Positions 8,061 to 13,605 of a stretch of 24,685 nucleotides of DNA are shown here, piece by piece. Source of the DNA: a virus; IMG/VR virus record IMGVR_UViG_3300047408_000344, positions 1-24,685 of that record; one strand, written 5' to 3'. Made by a program: the position numbers and the translations under genes. The notes beneath the pieces were generated by a model. It was not told the origin of the DNA, searched no databases, and was given only the letters and a program-made list of their open reading frames with translations. Position 1 is the first letter of the stretch. Each line of letters opens with the position of its first letter.

Positions 8061-8239
8061 CCGACTACAACATCGGGCCAGGGGTTCAGGCTGCCATCGA
8101 CGAAAATAACGATTCCGCCCGCAGCGATGAGCAGTACGTGATCCTCGAGCCCGGACGGAAGGTGAGTCTCACGCTCGCGAGAGACGCACAGTACTGGTAT
8201 TACGAAGAAGACAACAAGGTCAATCGACTGGCTTTCTAG
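8057..8239 (+). CDS. Small acidic hypothetical protein
   Basis: This 60-residue protein starts at ATG 8057 in an ATGA overlap with the preceding gene. It is acidic and aromatic at the C-terminus (DAQYWYYEEDNKVNRLAF). No known domain is visible. Its last 100 bases overlap an open phase-shifted frame that leads without a stop into the cysteine-peptidase gene, so it could matter for how that gene is expressed. Confidence 0.55.
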   Translation: MTDYNIGPGVQAAIDENNDSARSDEQYVILEPGRKVSLTLARDAQYWYYEEDNKVNRLAF

Positions 8240-8289
8240 CGGGGATCGAGCCGGCACCACCGGCGGTTCGATGGGATCCCTACACACCG

Positions 8290-8715
8290 ATGGAGCCGCA
8301 GTTGACCGATTGGAGCTGCGCGGCGTGCAGCCTGGATTGGCTCAAGGTGGCGACCGGCATGGAGGCTGCGAGTGACCGCTACACCACCACCATGCAGATT
8401 GGCTACACCGAGAACATCAACCCGACCTACGGGCTGATGGATGGCTCAGGCGCCGAGCTGCAGCGGGTGCTCGGGGAGTACGGCCAGGACAGCGCGCAGG
8501 GGTGGCTCGACTATGACTCGGTGTACGCGCTGGCACGTGAAACGCCGGGCATGCTCAGTGGAGCGAACTGGTACCACTGGGTCGCTCTGCGCGGGGTGCA
8601 GGGCACCAATCTGTGGGTGGCCAACAGCGCGCAAGGCTACAAGGGCGTGCTCGACATTCTTTCGCGTGACGATTTCGAAAGATTAGGGCCGTTCAGTGTT
8701 GTCTGGCTCGTTTAG
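8290..8715 (+). CDS. C39/papain-like cysteine peptidase, candidate endolysin
   Basis: This 141-residue protein has the signature of a C39-like (papain-fold) peptidase. Gln4 lies six residues before Cys10 in QLTDWSCAAC, the same spacing as the oxyanion Gln and catalytic Cys of papain. His96 is in NWYHWVALRG, and Asn112 in LWVANSAQ can complete the triad. It probably cleaves peptide cross-links of the cell wall, because a holin candidate follows. The reading frame stays open upstream of ATG 8290 to 8131 and reads protein-like (RWDPYTP), but no standard start is there. The last 26 codons are duplicated downstream of the antisense HNH gene, so this 3' end is probably a replacement. Confidence 0.65.
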   Translation: MEPQLTDWSCAACSLDWLKVATGMEAASDRYTTTMQIGYTENINPTYGLMDGSGAELQRVLGEYGQDSAQGWLDYDSVYALARETPGMLSGANWYHWVALRGVQGTNLWVANSAQGYKGVLDILSRDDFERLGPFSVVWLV

Positions 8716-9255
8716 TGAACCCCACCGTAGTCGGTTGACGTACTTGGCGACGCAGGATTTTGAGCAGCGCGTGACGGGGTGGTTCTTCAGGCTGCTGGGC
8801 TTGCGCTCAACGAGAGTTCCACATTCAACGCAAGGTACGGTGACGCGGGTCCCACGGTTGAGATTCGGATGACGTTCCGGATGACGACGAAGCCAATGTG
8901 CGTCGCCCGTAGGCATTCGTCCTCTTGCGTCCCGGTCGCGATTGTTGTCTTGCTGAGTTCCCAGGTAGAGATGGGATAGGGCGAAGCAATGTCGAACGTC
9001 GCAGTGGTGCAGAACAAACAAACCGTCGGGGATCGGGCCATAGGTCAACGTCCACGCCAAGCGGAGGGCGCGCGTGTGGGGCTTACTGTCAAAAGTGAGG
9101 TCGCCGTACCCGCCGTCGCCCTTGTGAGGGCGACCTTGCTGGATGCGTCCTGTCCACAGCAGGCACGGTCCGAGATGTGCCGCATACGGCGGAGCAGCGG
9201 CAGACTGCCCGCGTTTCCAGAACTTCGAAATTGCAGTGCTGCGACGGATCGGCAC
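8683..9255 (-). CDS. HNH homing endonuclease, antisense to the lysin 3' end
   Basis: This 190-residue protein has the phage HNH block: CLLWTGRIQQG, then RALRLAWTLTYGPIPDG, then LFVLHHCDVRHC and SHLYLGTQQDNNRD. The first His pair, both Cys and the last His are present. Where relatives read C-V-N-P-x-H-L, this protein reads C-F-A-L-S-H-L, so the middle Asn is lost. A C-terminal zinc-finger-like part (CVECG with CSKSC, residues about 143-170) would help DNA binding. The start is GTG 9255 and the stop lies inside the lysin coding region, overlapping it antisense by 33 bases. It should nick or cut near the lysin 3' end to spread itself. Confidence 0.85.
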   Translation of the reverse strand: MPIRRSTAISKFWKRGQSAAAPPYAAHLGPCLLWTGRIQQGRPHKGDGGYGDLTFDSKPHTRALRLAWTLTYGPIPDGLFVLHHCDVRHCFALSHLYLGTQQDNNRDRDARGRMPTGDAHWLRRHPERHPNLNRGTRVTVPCVECGTLVERKPSSLKNHPVTRCSKSCVAKYVNRLRWGSLNEPDNTERP

Positions 9256-9270
9256 AGGGCACAGTTTACT

Positions 9271-9351
9271 TGCTACAAGGGCATTTACGACATCCTGAGC
9301 CGTTCAGACTTTGAACGTCTGGGCGGCTTCAGCGTGGTCTGGCTTACTTAG
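9271..9351 (+). pseudogene. Displaced native 3' end of the lysin gene
   Basis: Twenty-six codons plus a stop encode CYKGIYDILSRSDFERLGGF and then SVVWLT. They match the lysin C-terminus at 8635-8715 (GYKGVLDILSRDDFERLGPF, then SVVWLV) at 20 of 26 residues. Only about 53 of 81 bases match by hand alignment, and there are no gaps. It has no start of its own and directly abuts the 5' end of the antisense HNH gene. It is read as the original lysin tail, cut off when the endonuclease and a recoded tail were inserted. Confidence 0.8.
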
Positions 9352-9368
9352 TGCGATAGGGGAACGTA

Positions 9369-9530
9369 ATGCAGATAGGAACGGTAGGGGCGTACGCGGT
9401 GTCGATCGGATCGCTGATAGCAATTATTGTCCTGCTGCTGGCGATCCTGGGGCTGGTCGGGGTGTTGCCGTTGTCGGCGACGGTGGTCTTCGGGTTGGTC
9501 GGCGCGCTCGCGGTCGCTCGTCTGACCTAG
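9369..9530 (+). CDS. Two-helix holin candidate
   Basis: ATG 9369 follows AGGGGAA (about 9357-9363) and opens a 53-codon frame ending at TAG 9528-9530. The product is nearly all membrane: one segment VSIGSLIAIIVLLLAILGLV, a short Pro-containing turn (GVLPLSA), and a second segment VVFGLVGALAVA ending in Arg. The small size, two hydrophobic helices and position just after a cysteine-peptidase gene fit a holin that opens the inner membrane for the lysin. No sequence motif can prove this. Confidence 0.6.
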   Translation: MQIGTVGAYAVSIGSLIAIIVLLLAILGLVGVLPLSATVVFGLVGALAVARLT

Positions 9531-9556
9531 CCCGTCTAAGCGATCAAGCAGCGCTG

Positions 9557-9608
9557 GGGTGTACGTCGCAGAGCGGCGGCATTGCGTGCGCCGCGGGCGC
9601 GTACACCC
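9557..9608 (+). terminator. Strong two-tier hairpin between convergent operons
   Basis: GGGTGTACG at 9557-9565 pairs perfectly with CGTACACCC at 9600-9608. Inside it, GCGGCG at 9573-9578 pairs with CGCCGC at 9589-9594 around a ten-base loop. It lies in the 222-base gap between the holin stop and the stop of the oppositely directed lysogeny operon. A bidirectional terminator is therefore the simplest role. No T-run follows, so it may instead be a protein-binding site or a structured RNA. Confidence 0.45.
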
Positions 9609-9634
9609 ATCGTTCCAGGGCAAACGGGAGCGAT

Positions 9635-9685
9635 TTGGTCGGCGCGAGGCCGATTGTAGACCGCCCTGTGGCGTGGCTGACGTAG
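9635..9685 (+). repeat. Possible duplicated holin 3' end
   Basis: The 12 bases TTGGTCGGCGCG at 9635-9646 are identical to 9495-9506 inside the holin gene. In the same register both lead to a Leu-Thr-stop end (ARLT stop in the holin; AWLT stop at 9685). The intervening codons do not match and the lengths differ (12 versus 17 codons). This could be a decayed displaced holin tail like the two behind the endonuclease genes, or chance in GC-rich DNA. Apart from this and the hairpin, the gap 9531-9752 shows nothing. Confidence 0.25.
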
Positions 9686-9752
9686 TGATTGTGACGGCTT
9701 GCCGAGGCCGCGCATCACGCTGTGTCGGCCTTGTGGTCCACGCGTGAAACGT

Positions 9753-10049
9753 TCAGACAGTGCTCTTATCTCTAGCAAGCCGCTCTGGCAGGCAGGCGAT
9801 ACACACGCGGATCAGGTCCGGCGACGTCGTCGCTGCCACCCAGACCTTGTGGTTGCAGTCGGTGCAGCGTTCGACGTGTGAGTTAGCGGTGTGCGCTGCC
9901 GGCACCCGCATGACCATGACGATTGAGCCTGGCTCGGGTGCATGCTCCTCGAAGCCGAGATCCGTGGTTGGATCAGTGCCAAGGAGACGCCGCACCTCAG
10001 CGCGTGTGGCCGGCGTGACGCCGAATCGAGCCGCTTGGTTGTCAGACAT
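9753..10049 (-). CDS. Small zinc-ribbon protein of the lysogeny arm
   Basis: The start is ATG 10049, which overlaps the end of the preceding reverse gene (ATGTCTGA). The 98-residue product begins with a helical stretch resembling a small DNA-binding segment (NQAARFGVTPATRAEVRRLLG). It later has two Cys pairs, ERCTDCNHKVW and RVCIACL, spaced as in a zinc ribbon. Function unknown; the zinc ribbon suggests nucleic-acid or protein binding. It is third in a coupled three-gene reverse cluster. Confidence 0.6.
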   Translation of the reverse strand: MSDNQAARFGVTPATRAEVRRLLGTDPTTDLGFEEHAPEPGSIVMVMRVPAAHTANSHVERCTDCNHKVWVAATTSPDLIRVCIACLPERLARDKSTV

Positions 10050-10422
10050 TACTCGCTTTAGCGCGACCAAGCGCTGCGTCGGCGATCATCCATGCCGCGA
10101 CGCTGCTCTGGCAGGCGACGTGGCGGCATACCTCGAACTCCGCACACACCTTGCCGCCCTCCTCTTTGATCTGCTGGAGCGCCGCCCGCAGCCGCTGGAC
10201 CTCCTCTGACAGTCGCTTGACATCGGCGCGCCACAATTCCTCAGCATCGGCGGTCTGCTGTTCGGAGACGGCCAGCGCCGATTGCAACTGCTCGACCTGT
10301 CTTTCCAATTCGATGTACGTCGGGTGAGGCCAAACGTCAGGTGGCGTCTGGTCGATGCGCGGATCGTGGGCTGGCTGACACCCGTCGCCGACGAAGTGAG
10401 TCTGACCCGGATCAGAGCTCAT
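10042..10422 (-). CDS. Coiled-coil protein of the lysogeny arm
   Basis: This 126-residue protein starts at ATG 10422 in an ATGA overlap with the previous reverse gene. Residues about 35-90 form a long heptad-like helix (YIELERQVEQLQSALAVSEQ and VKRLSEEVQRLRAALQQIKE), so it should be an elongated dimer. The C-terminus has two Cys-containing segments (KVCAEFEVCRHVACQS) that may bind metal. The N-terminal 34 residues are polar and Pro-rich. Function unknown. Confidence 0.6.
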   Translation of the reverse strand: MSSDPGQTHFVGDGCQPAHDPRIDQTPPDVWPHPTYIELERQVEQLQSALAVSEQQTADAEELWRADVKRLSEEVQRLRAALQQIKEEGGKVCAEFEVCRHVACQSSVAAWMIADAALGRAKASNV

Positions 10423-10634
10423 GGCACGGGTCGGAAATGCTCGAGGGCAGCTTCGATCTCAGCCTCGTCGTCGAGCTGGCGGCTGACGTTGAAAAAGCCA
10501 TACGAGGCCAGGCAGATGTGACCATCCGGGAGCTGGTCGTGTTCGGCGCAGAACACGCGCTGGCACAGAGGACACCAGGTGGTCATCGGCGCCTGGCAGC
10601 CGGCGCGATCACAAAACCGCGGTAGTTCGTTCAC
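10419..10634 (-). CDS. Small zinc-finger protein of the lysogeny arm
   Basis: GTG 10634 is preferred because AAGGGGG stands at the right distance; ATG 10658 is in frame but lacks a ribosome-binding site. The 71-residue protein carries CDRAGC, CPLC, FCAEHD and DGHIC, a Cys/His pattern like a B-box or AN1-type double zinc finger. The C-terminus is acidic and helical. It is the first gene of a tightly coupled trio (10634 to 9753). It may be a prophage-expressed accessory factor; function unknown. Confidence 0.6.
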   Translation of the reverse strand: MNELPRFCDRAGCQAPMTTWCPLCQRVFCAEHDQLPDGHICLASYGFFNVSRQLDDEAEIEAALEHFRPVP

Positions 10635-10753
10635 CTTGCCCCCTTGAGATGAGCACATGTCGGGCCATTGTTACCTTGACCGGGACACAACGCGGGTGTT
10701 GACTTGTGGTACGCGCAGGCGCGCGAGTCGTCTCCCCGCACGAGACGGGTAGG

Positions 10754-10842
10754 GGGGATGACGGGAAGACCCTGGTTCGCTGTGACCCGGTCCTTTGCAC
10801 GACCCACGGGCCGCAACGAGACACGTGTCTCCCGTCATCCCC
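10754..10842. repeat. Intergenic inverted repeat with embedded perfect palindrome
   Basis: GGGGATGACGGGA at 10754-10766 pairs perfectly with TCCCGTCATCCCC at 10830-10842. Between them lies a perfect 14-base palindrome, GAGACACGTGTCTC (10818-10831), whose half AGACACGTG recurs at about 10864-10872. This sits in the 229-base gap between two reverse genes, downstream of the integrase. It could be promoter and operator for the zinc-finger trio, or part of a phage attachment site. No tRNA-like core is recognisable. Confidence 0.45.
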
Positions 10843-10863
10843 TCCCTCTCTACAGGCTGCCCG

Positions 10864-11160
10864 TCAGACACGTGGTGTATCGACCGGGTCCCGCGGCACA
10901 TCCTTCGTCTGGTCCCACCCTTGCTCAGCTACACGAGCGAGAGCGGGCGTAGTCGCGATCAGGTGCTGAATGCGCCGCGCCATCTGCACGGCAACGCGCA
11001 TGGTTTCACCTTGCATCGCCACGGGATGACGTGAGGCCAGTTGCACGGCGCCCATCAGGCACCACAAACGGTAGCGGCTGCTTTCGAGGGGCAGGATCGC
11101 AGGATCGCGGTACATCGCCTCAAACTCTTGCCTGAAATCGTCTGGAACTTGCTCGTGCAT
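10864..11160 (-). CDS. Hypothetical helical protein downstream of integrase
   Basis: The start is ATG 11160, with GAGGT just upstream and 11 bases after the integrase stop; a longer frame reaches ATG 11211 but overlaps the integrase. The 98-residue product is mostly helical (DDFRQEFEAMYRDPAILPLE, YRLWCLMGAVQLASRHP, TMRVAVQMARRIQHLI) with a polar tail. No motif is recognisable. Co-transcription with integrase is likely from the spacing. Confidence 0.6.
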   Translation of the reverse strand: MHEQVPDDFRQEFEAMYRDPAILPLESSRYRLWCLMGAVQLASRHPVAMQGETMRVAVQMARRIQHLIATTPALARVAEQGWDQTKDVPRDPVDTPRV

Positions 11161-11171
11161 CAGTTGGGACC

Positions 11172-12215
11172 TCAATGGCTGTGCGCCGCACGGCGGGCAC
11201 ACTGGGTGCAATGGAAGGCCCGCACGTTTCCTGGCCCGTCATACAGGGCTGGTGCAGGCTCAGCGTGTGTGTCGAGGCTCAGCCACTGCTCGGCGAGTGA
11301 CGCGTGGCCGGCGCGTTCGGCGATCAAGGATTGCGCGAAGTGGACATACGAGCTCACCACGTCCTTGCTCAGATGGCCGATGATGCGCCGCAGGCCGAGC
11401 TCGTCGCCGGGATAGGTCACCAGGTACCAGGTGGCGAACGTGTGGCGCAGTCGATGCGGGCCGGCGTCGGCCACGCCAGCGAGCTTTCCGAGACGTTCGA
11501 TCACCTGGCTGCCACCAGGTGCCTCGAGTGGATAGCCATCGCGACCCAGGAATACCCGTTGTCCCGATCGGTCTGATGCGGGCCGCTCGCTGAGATAGCG
11601 CCGGAGGGCGCGCGCGGTGCGGCCGCCGTCTCGCCGCGCGTCGACGCCGATGGGCACCAGGCGCTCGCGTCGGCCCTTGGCCTCGGCGCCGACCACGATC
11701 AGGCGCTGGTCGAGACGGACATGATCGAGCGTGATGGTGCAGGCCTCGCCGATGCGCATGCCCGTGTCGAGCAACAGCAGGAATAACGCCTCGTCACGTG
11801 CTGGCATCTGGGATGAGCGACACGCGCCCCACAGCGCGATGACCTCGGTCTGGGTGAAGGGTTGGCGCAGACGTTGGGCGATCTTGACCCGCCGCACCGC
11901 GTGCAGCGGATCGGAGGGCAGGATGCCCTCGCGCTCGAGGAAGCGTGAGAACAGGCGCATGATGTCGACGAAGACCATGCCGGCGACCTCGCCGCCGCGA
12001 CTACGCCGCCGATCGCTGTGACTCTGGTACCACAGCAACGCCTGGCGGACGTTCGGCGACGTCAGCGCGTCGAGGGTGGGCGCGATTCCGCGGGCGTCGA
12101 GATAGCGCAGAAACACGCACTCGAAGTACAGGTACTGGCGCTGGGTCGCTACCGTGCGACCCTCAGATGCGACGACGAGTTGATGGTAGGCAACGGCATC
12201 GGCCAGGTTTTTCAC
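11172..12215 (-). CDS. int: Tyrosine recombinase (phage integrase)
   Basis: GTG 12215 is chosen because GGGGAGGG stands just upstream and the repressor gene ends 23 bases before it. The 347-residue protein has an N-terminal core-binding domain (residues about 1-115) and a catalytic domain. Its catalytic set is complete: Arg154 (TGMRIGEA), Lys180 (AEAKGRRERLVP), His254 and Arg257 (HRLRHTFAT), His281 (IGHLSKDV) and Tyr290 (SSYVHFA). It joins phage and host attachment sites at integration and, with an excisionase, reverses this. The C-terminus adds a short CTQC tail that relatives usually lack. It is co-directional with the repressor, so it may be expressed from the repressor promoter. Confidence 0.9.
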   Translation of the reverse strand: MKNLADAVAYHQLVVASEGRTVATQRQYLYFECVFLRYLDARGIAPTLDALTSPNVRQALLWYQSHSDRRRSRGGEVAGMVFVDIMRLFSRFLEREGILPSDPLHAVRRVKIAQRLRQPFTQTEVIALWGACRSSQMPARDEALFLLLLDTGMRIGEACTITLDHVRLDQRLIVVGAEAKGRRERLVPIGVDARRDGGRTARALRRYLSERPASDRSGQRVFLGRDGYPLEAPGGSQVIERLGKLAGVADAGPHRLRHTFATWYLVTYPGDELGLRRIIGHLSKDVVSSYVHFAQSLIAERAGHASLAEQWLSLDTHAEPAPALYDGPGNVRAFHCTQCARRAAHSH

Positions 12216-12238
12216 GGCCTTCCCTCCCCAGGGATTCT

Positions 12239-12601
12239 CTAGAACGATTGTTCTAGCAGGAAGGGTGTGGTGGTCTGGGCGATGCGCAAGTGGAGGATGT
12301 CGGCCATTTCGGCCGTCGTCGCCTGGATCGCCAGCTCCTCGGCGTTGAGCTCTGAGCGCTCTCTGGCGCGATTGCGCGCGGTGTTGTCGTAGCCGGCCAG
12401 GCGTTCGAGATAGGCGCGCTCGACGCCGAAGAAGTCGGCGAGCTTCCACACGTTGAGCTGGTCGATGCCCTTGCCGCGGCGCCAGCGGGAGACGTTGCCT
12501 TCGTACTCGCCGAGTGCGCGGGCCAGTTGAGCGGGCGTCAGACCGCGTTCGCGCCTGAGTCGTTCGATCGCGTCGGAGAACGATGCGTCCTGGTCAGCCA
12601 T
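12239..12601 (-). CDS. CI/Cro-type HTH repressor
   Basis: ATG 12601 gives 120 residues, starting MADQDASFSDAIERLRRERG. Residues about 10-65 form a helix-turn-helix of the HTH_3 type (LTPAQLARALGEYEGNVSRW, then a second half with VWKLADFFGV and YLERLAGY). The remaining C-terminal part is helical, probably for dimerisation. No LexA-like peptidase domain is present, so control by RecA-dependent cleavage is unlikely. No ribosome-binding site is visible, so the message may be leaderless. Divergence from an excisionase-like gene across a 130-base operator region supports a lysogeny repressor. Confidence 0.8.
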   Translation of the reverse strand: MADQDASFSDAIERLRRERGLTPAQLARALGEYEGNVSRWRRGKGIDQLNVWKLADFFGVERAYLERLAGYDNTARNRARERSELNAEELAIQATTAEMADILHLRIAQTTTPFLLEQSF

Positions 12602-12653
12602 TGCCAGCCAGACCAGTGTACGCAAACTGTCTGACTTGCGCAATGTGAGTAAC

Positions 12654-12682
12654 TTGCGCGAGCGAATGATAGAGACTATCAT
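12654..12682 (+). promoter_or_regulatory. Rightward early promoter with overlapping operator
   Basis: TTGCGC at 12654-12659 and TATCAT at 12677-12682 are separated by 17 bases, giving a plausible promoter for the excisionase-side operon. The palindrome ATGATAG-aga-CTATCAT at 12666-12682 covers the spacer and the -10 element, so a bound repressor would block it. The same arm presents TATCAT on the other strand, for a possible leftward promoter. ACTTGCGC also occurs twice 18 bases apart (12634 and 12652), and CGCAA at 12621 is inverted to TTGCG at 12636. These look like further operator half-sites. Confidence 0.5.
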
Positions 12683-12731
12683 ACCGAACGTGACCCCGCG
12701 CGTTGTGAGAGATAGCATAGGGGAAGGCCAA

Positions 12732-12926
12732 GTGTCCGATCTGCTGACGCCCAACGAGGTTGCGCCCCTGCTCAATGTCGCCCCGAGCACCGTTCGCGGC
12801 TGGCTCAAACGGGGCGTCCTGCCTGGTTTTCAAACCCCAGGCGGGGTGTGGCGCATCCACCGCCGCGATGCAGAGCGACTCCGGCCCCCTGAGATACCTC
12901 AGCCTGAGGCGGAGGCTGTCGCCTGA
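12732..12926 (+). CDS. Excisionase-like / MerR-type HTH protein
   Basis: GTG 12732 follows GGGGAAGG and gives 64 residues. The sequence LLTPNEVAPLLNVAPSTVRG, followed by WLKRGVLPGF and GVWRIHRRDAERL, is the classic winged helix-turn-helix of excisionases and MerR-like (HTH_17) proteins. It is the first gene rightward from the switch region. It could be an excisionase that turns the integrase towards excision, a Cro-like early regulator, or both. The C-terminal tail is acidic. Confidence 0.75.
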   Translation: MSDLLTPNEVAPLLNVAPSTVRGWLKRGVLPGFQTPGGVWRIHRRDAERLRPPEIPQPEAEAVA

Positions 12927-12974
12927 ACTACTGATTGTGGCCTGGCCCTATCCAGGTTGCGTACGAGACAAAAA

Positions 12975-13003
12975 GAAAGAGCCCCGCCCTACGGAGCTCT
13001 TTC
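12975..13003 (+). terminator. Hairpin terminator or attenuator after the xis-like gene
   Basis: GAAAGAGC at 12975-12982 pairs with GCTCTTTC at 12996-13003. An inner CCG/CGG pair sits across a C-A mismatch with a five-base loop. A-rich sequence precedes the hairpin and TTTC ends it, so it resembles a weak terminator readable from both strands. It lies in the 101-base gap before the next gene and could attenuate transcription entering the early operon. Confidence 0.5.
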
Positions 13004-13027
13004 AACAACTACGAAAGAGGAAGACCA

Positions 13028-13354
13028 TTGCACGACCCACTCGATTCCGCAGTTGCAAGATCATCATACGCGAATGGCGCTACGGCGCAACCGGTTCAGT
13101 CAACCGGTGACGTAACTATTACGTCAGGATCGAGCCACAACCGCTCGACCGACCGCACCTGGTCGATGCAGGCCGCGTCGGACCGCGACAAAGCTATTGC
13201 GCTGATTCAGGACGCACGCCAGCGCATCTGCGACGTGCGCCTGCTCCTGAATCATTACGACACGTCGCTGTCGTTCAAGTTGGATTCCTTTCAACGCGAT
13301 CTCAACGACCGTTTGGGTGGCCTGCTTGTCGCCCGCGAGGACGCACAGGCGTGA
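13028..13354 (+). CDS. Hypothetical early protein (TTG start)
   Basis: The start is TTG 13028, because GAGGAAG stands directly upstream; there is no competing start with a ribosome-binding site, although ATG 13166 is in frame. The 108-residue product has a polar, Ser/Thr-rich N-terminal 45 residues. A helical part follows (SDRDKAIALIQDARQRICDV and LSFKLDSFQRDLNDRLGGLL). Function unknown. It ends in a GTGA overlap with the next gene and begins a long coupled series. Confidence 0.6.
   Translation: MHDPLDSAVARSSYANGATAQPVQSTGDVTITSGSSHNRSTDRTWSMQAASDRDKAIALIQDARQRICDVRLLLNHYDTSLSFKLDSFQRDLNDRLGGLLVAREDAQA
13108..13126. repeat. Palindrome within the early gene
   Basis: TGACGTAA and TTACGTCA form perfect eight-base arms around CTA. 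Just upstream, CAACCGGT occurs twice (about 13088-13095 and 13101-13108). The site falls in the low-complexity N-terminal part of the TTG-started gene. It may be an operator for a dimeric regulator, or may owe its form to chance. Confidence 0.35.
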
Positions 13355-13605
13355 CGGCCATGACTCCGTCACTGGGAGGGCGGAACGCTGACGCCCATCG
13401 GCGCAGTATTGAAAGTTCGGCTCGCCGCGAGCGAACCGATCCTGCCCGCATCGCCGCCAGGGCAGCCAAGCACCGTGCCGATGCTGAGGCATTCCGCGAT
13501 CTGGCCGCCGAGTATGCGGCACGGCACAACCCGGAGCGCGCTGCGTTGCTCCACGCGAAATCAGAGCACGCCTTCCAACTCGCGTACGACGAGGAGCAGT
13601 CGTGA
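13351..13605 (+). CDS. Small basic helical protein
   Basis: GTG 13351 overlaps the previous stop as GTGA. The 84-residue product is Arg- and Ala-rich with one long helix (PARIAARAAKHRADAEAFRD, LAAEYAARHNPERAALLHAK). The pattern of Ala, Arg and His suggests a helical hairpin that may bind nucleic acid. No family is recognised. It overlaps the following small membrane gene as GTGA. Confidence 0.55.
   Translation: MTAMTPSLGGRNADAHRRSIESSARRERTDPARIAARAAKHRADAEAFRDLAAEYAARHNPERAALLHAKSEHAFQLAYDEEQS

Noticed and set aside
8630-9360. Intron in the lysin gene
   Set aside because: Both tail copies end in a stop, and the interval is filled almost entirely by the antisense HNH gene.
9536-9778. Reverse frame beyond the zinc-ribbon gene
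   Set aside because: Arg-rich product that runs through the hairpin and overlaps the gene before it; no start signal.
10635-10863. tRNA gene or tRNA-like attachment core near the integrase
   Set aside because: No T-loop core or acceptor stem could be found in this gap by eye.
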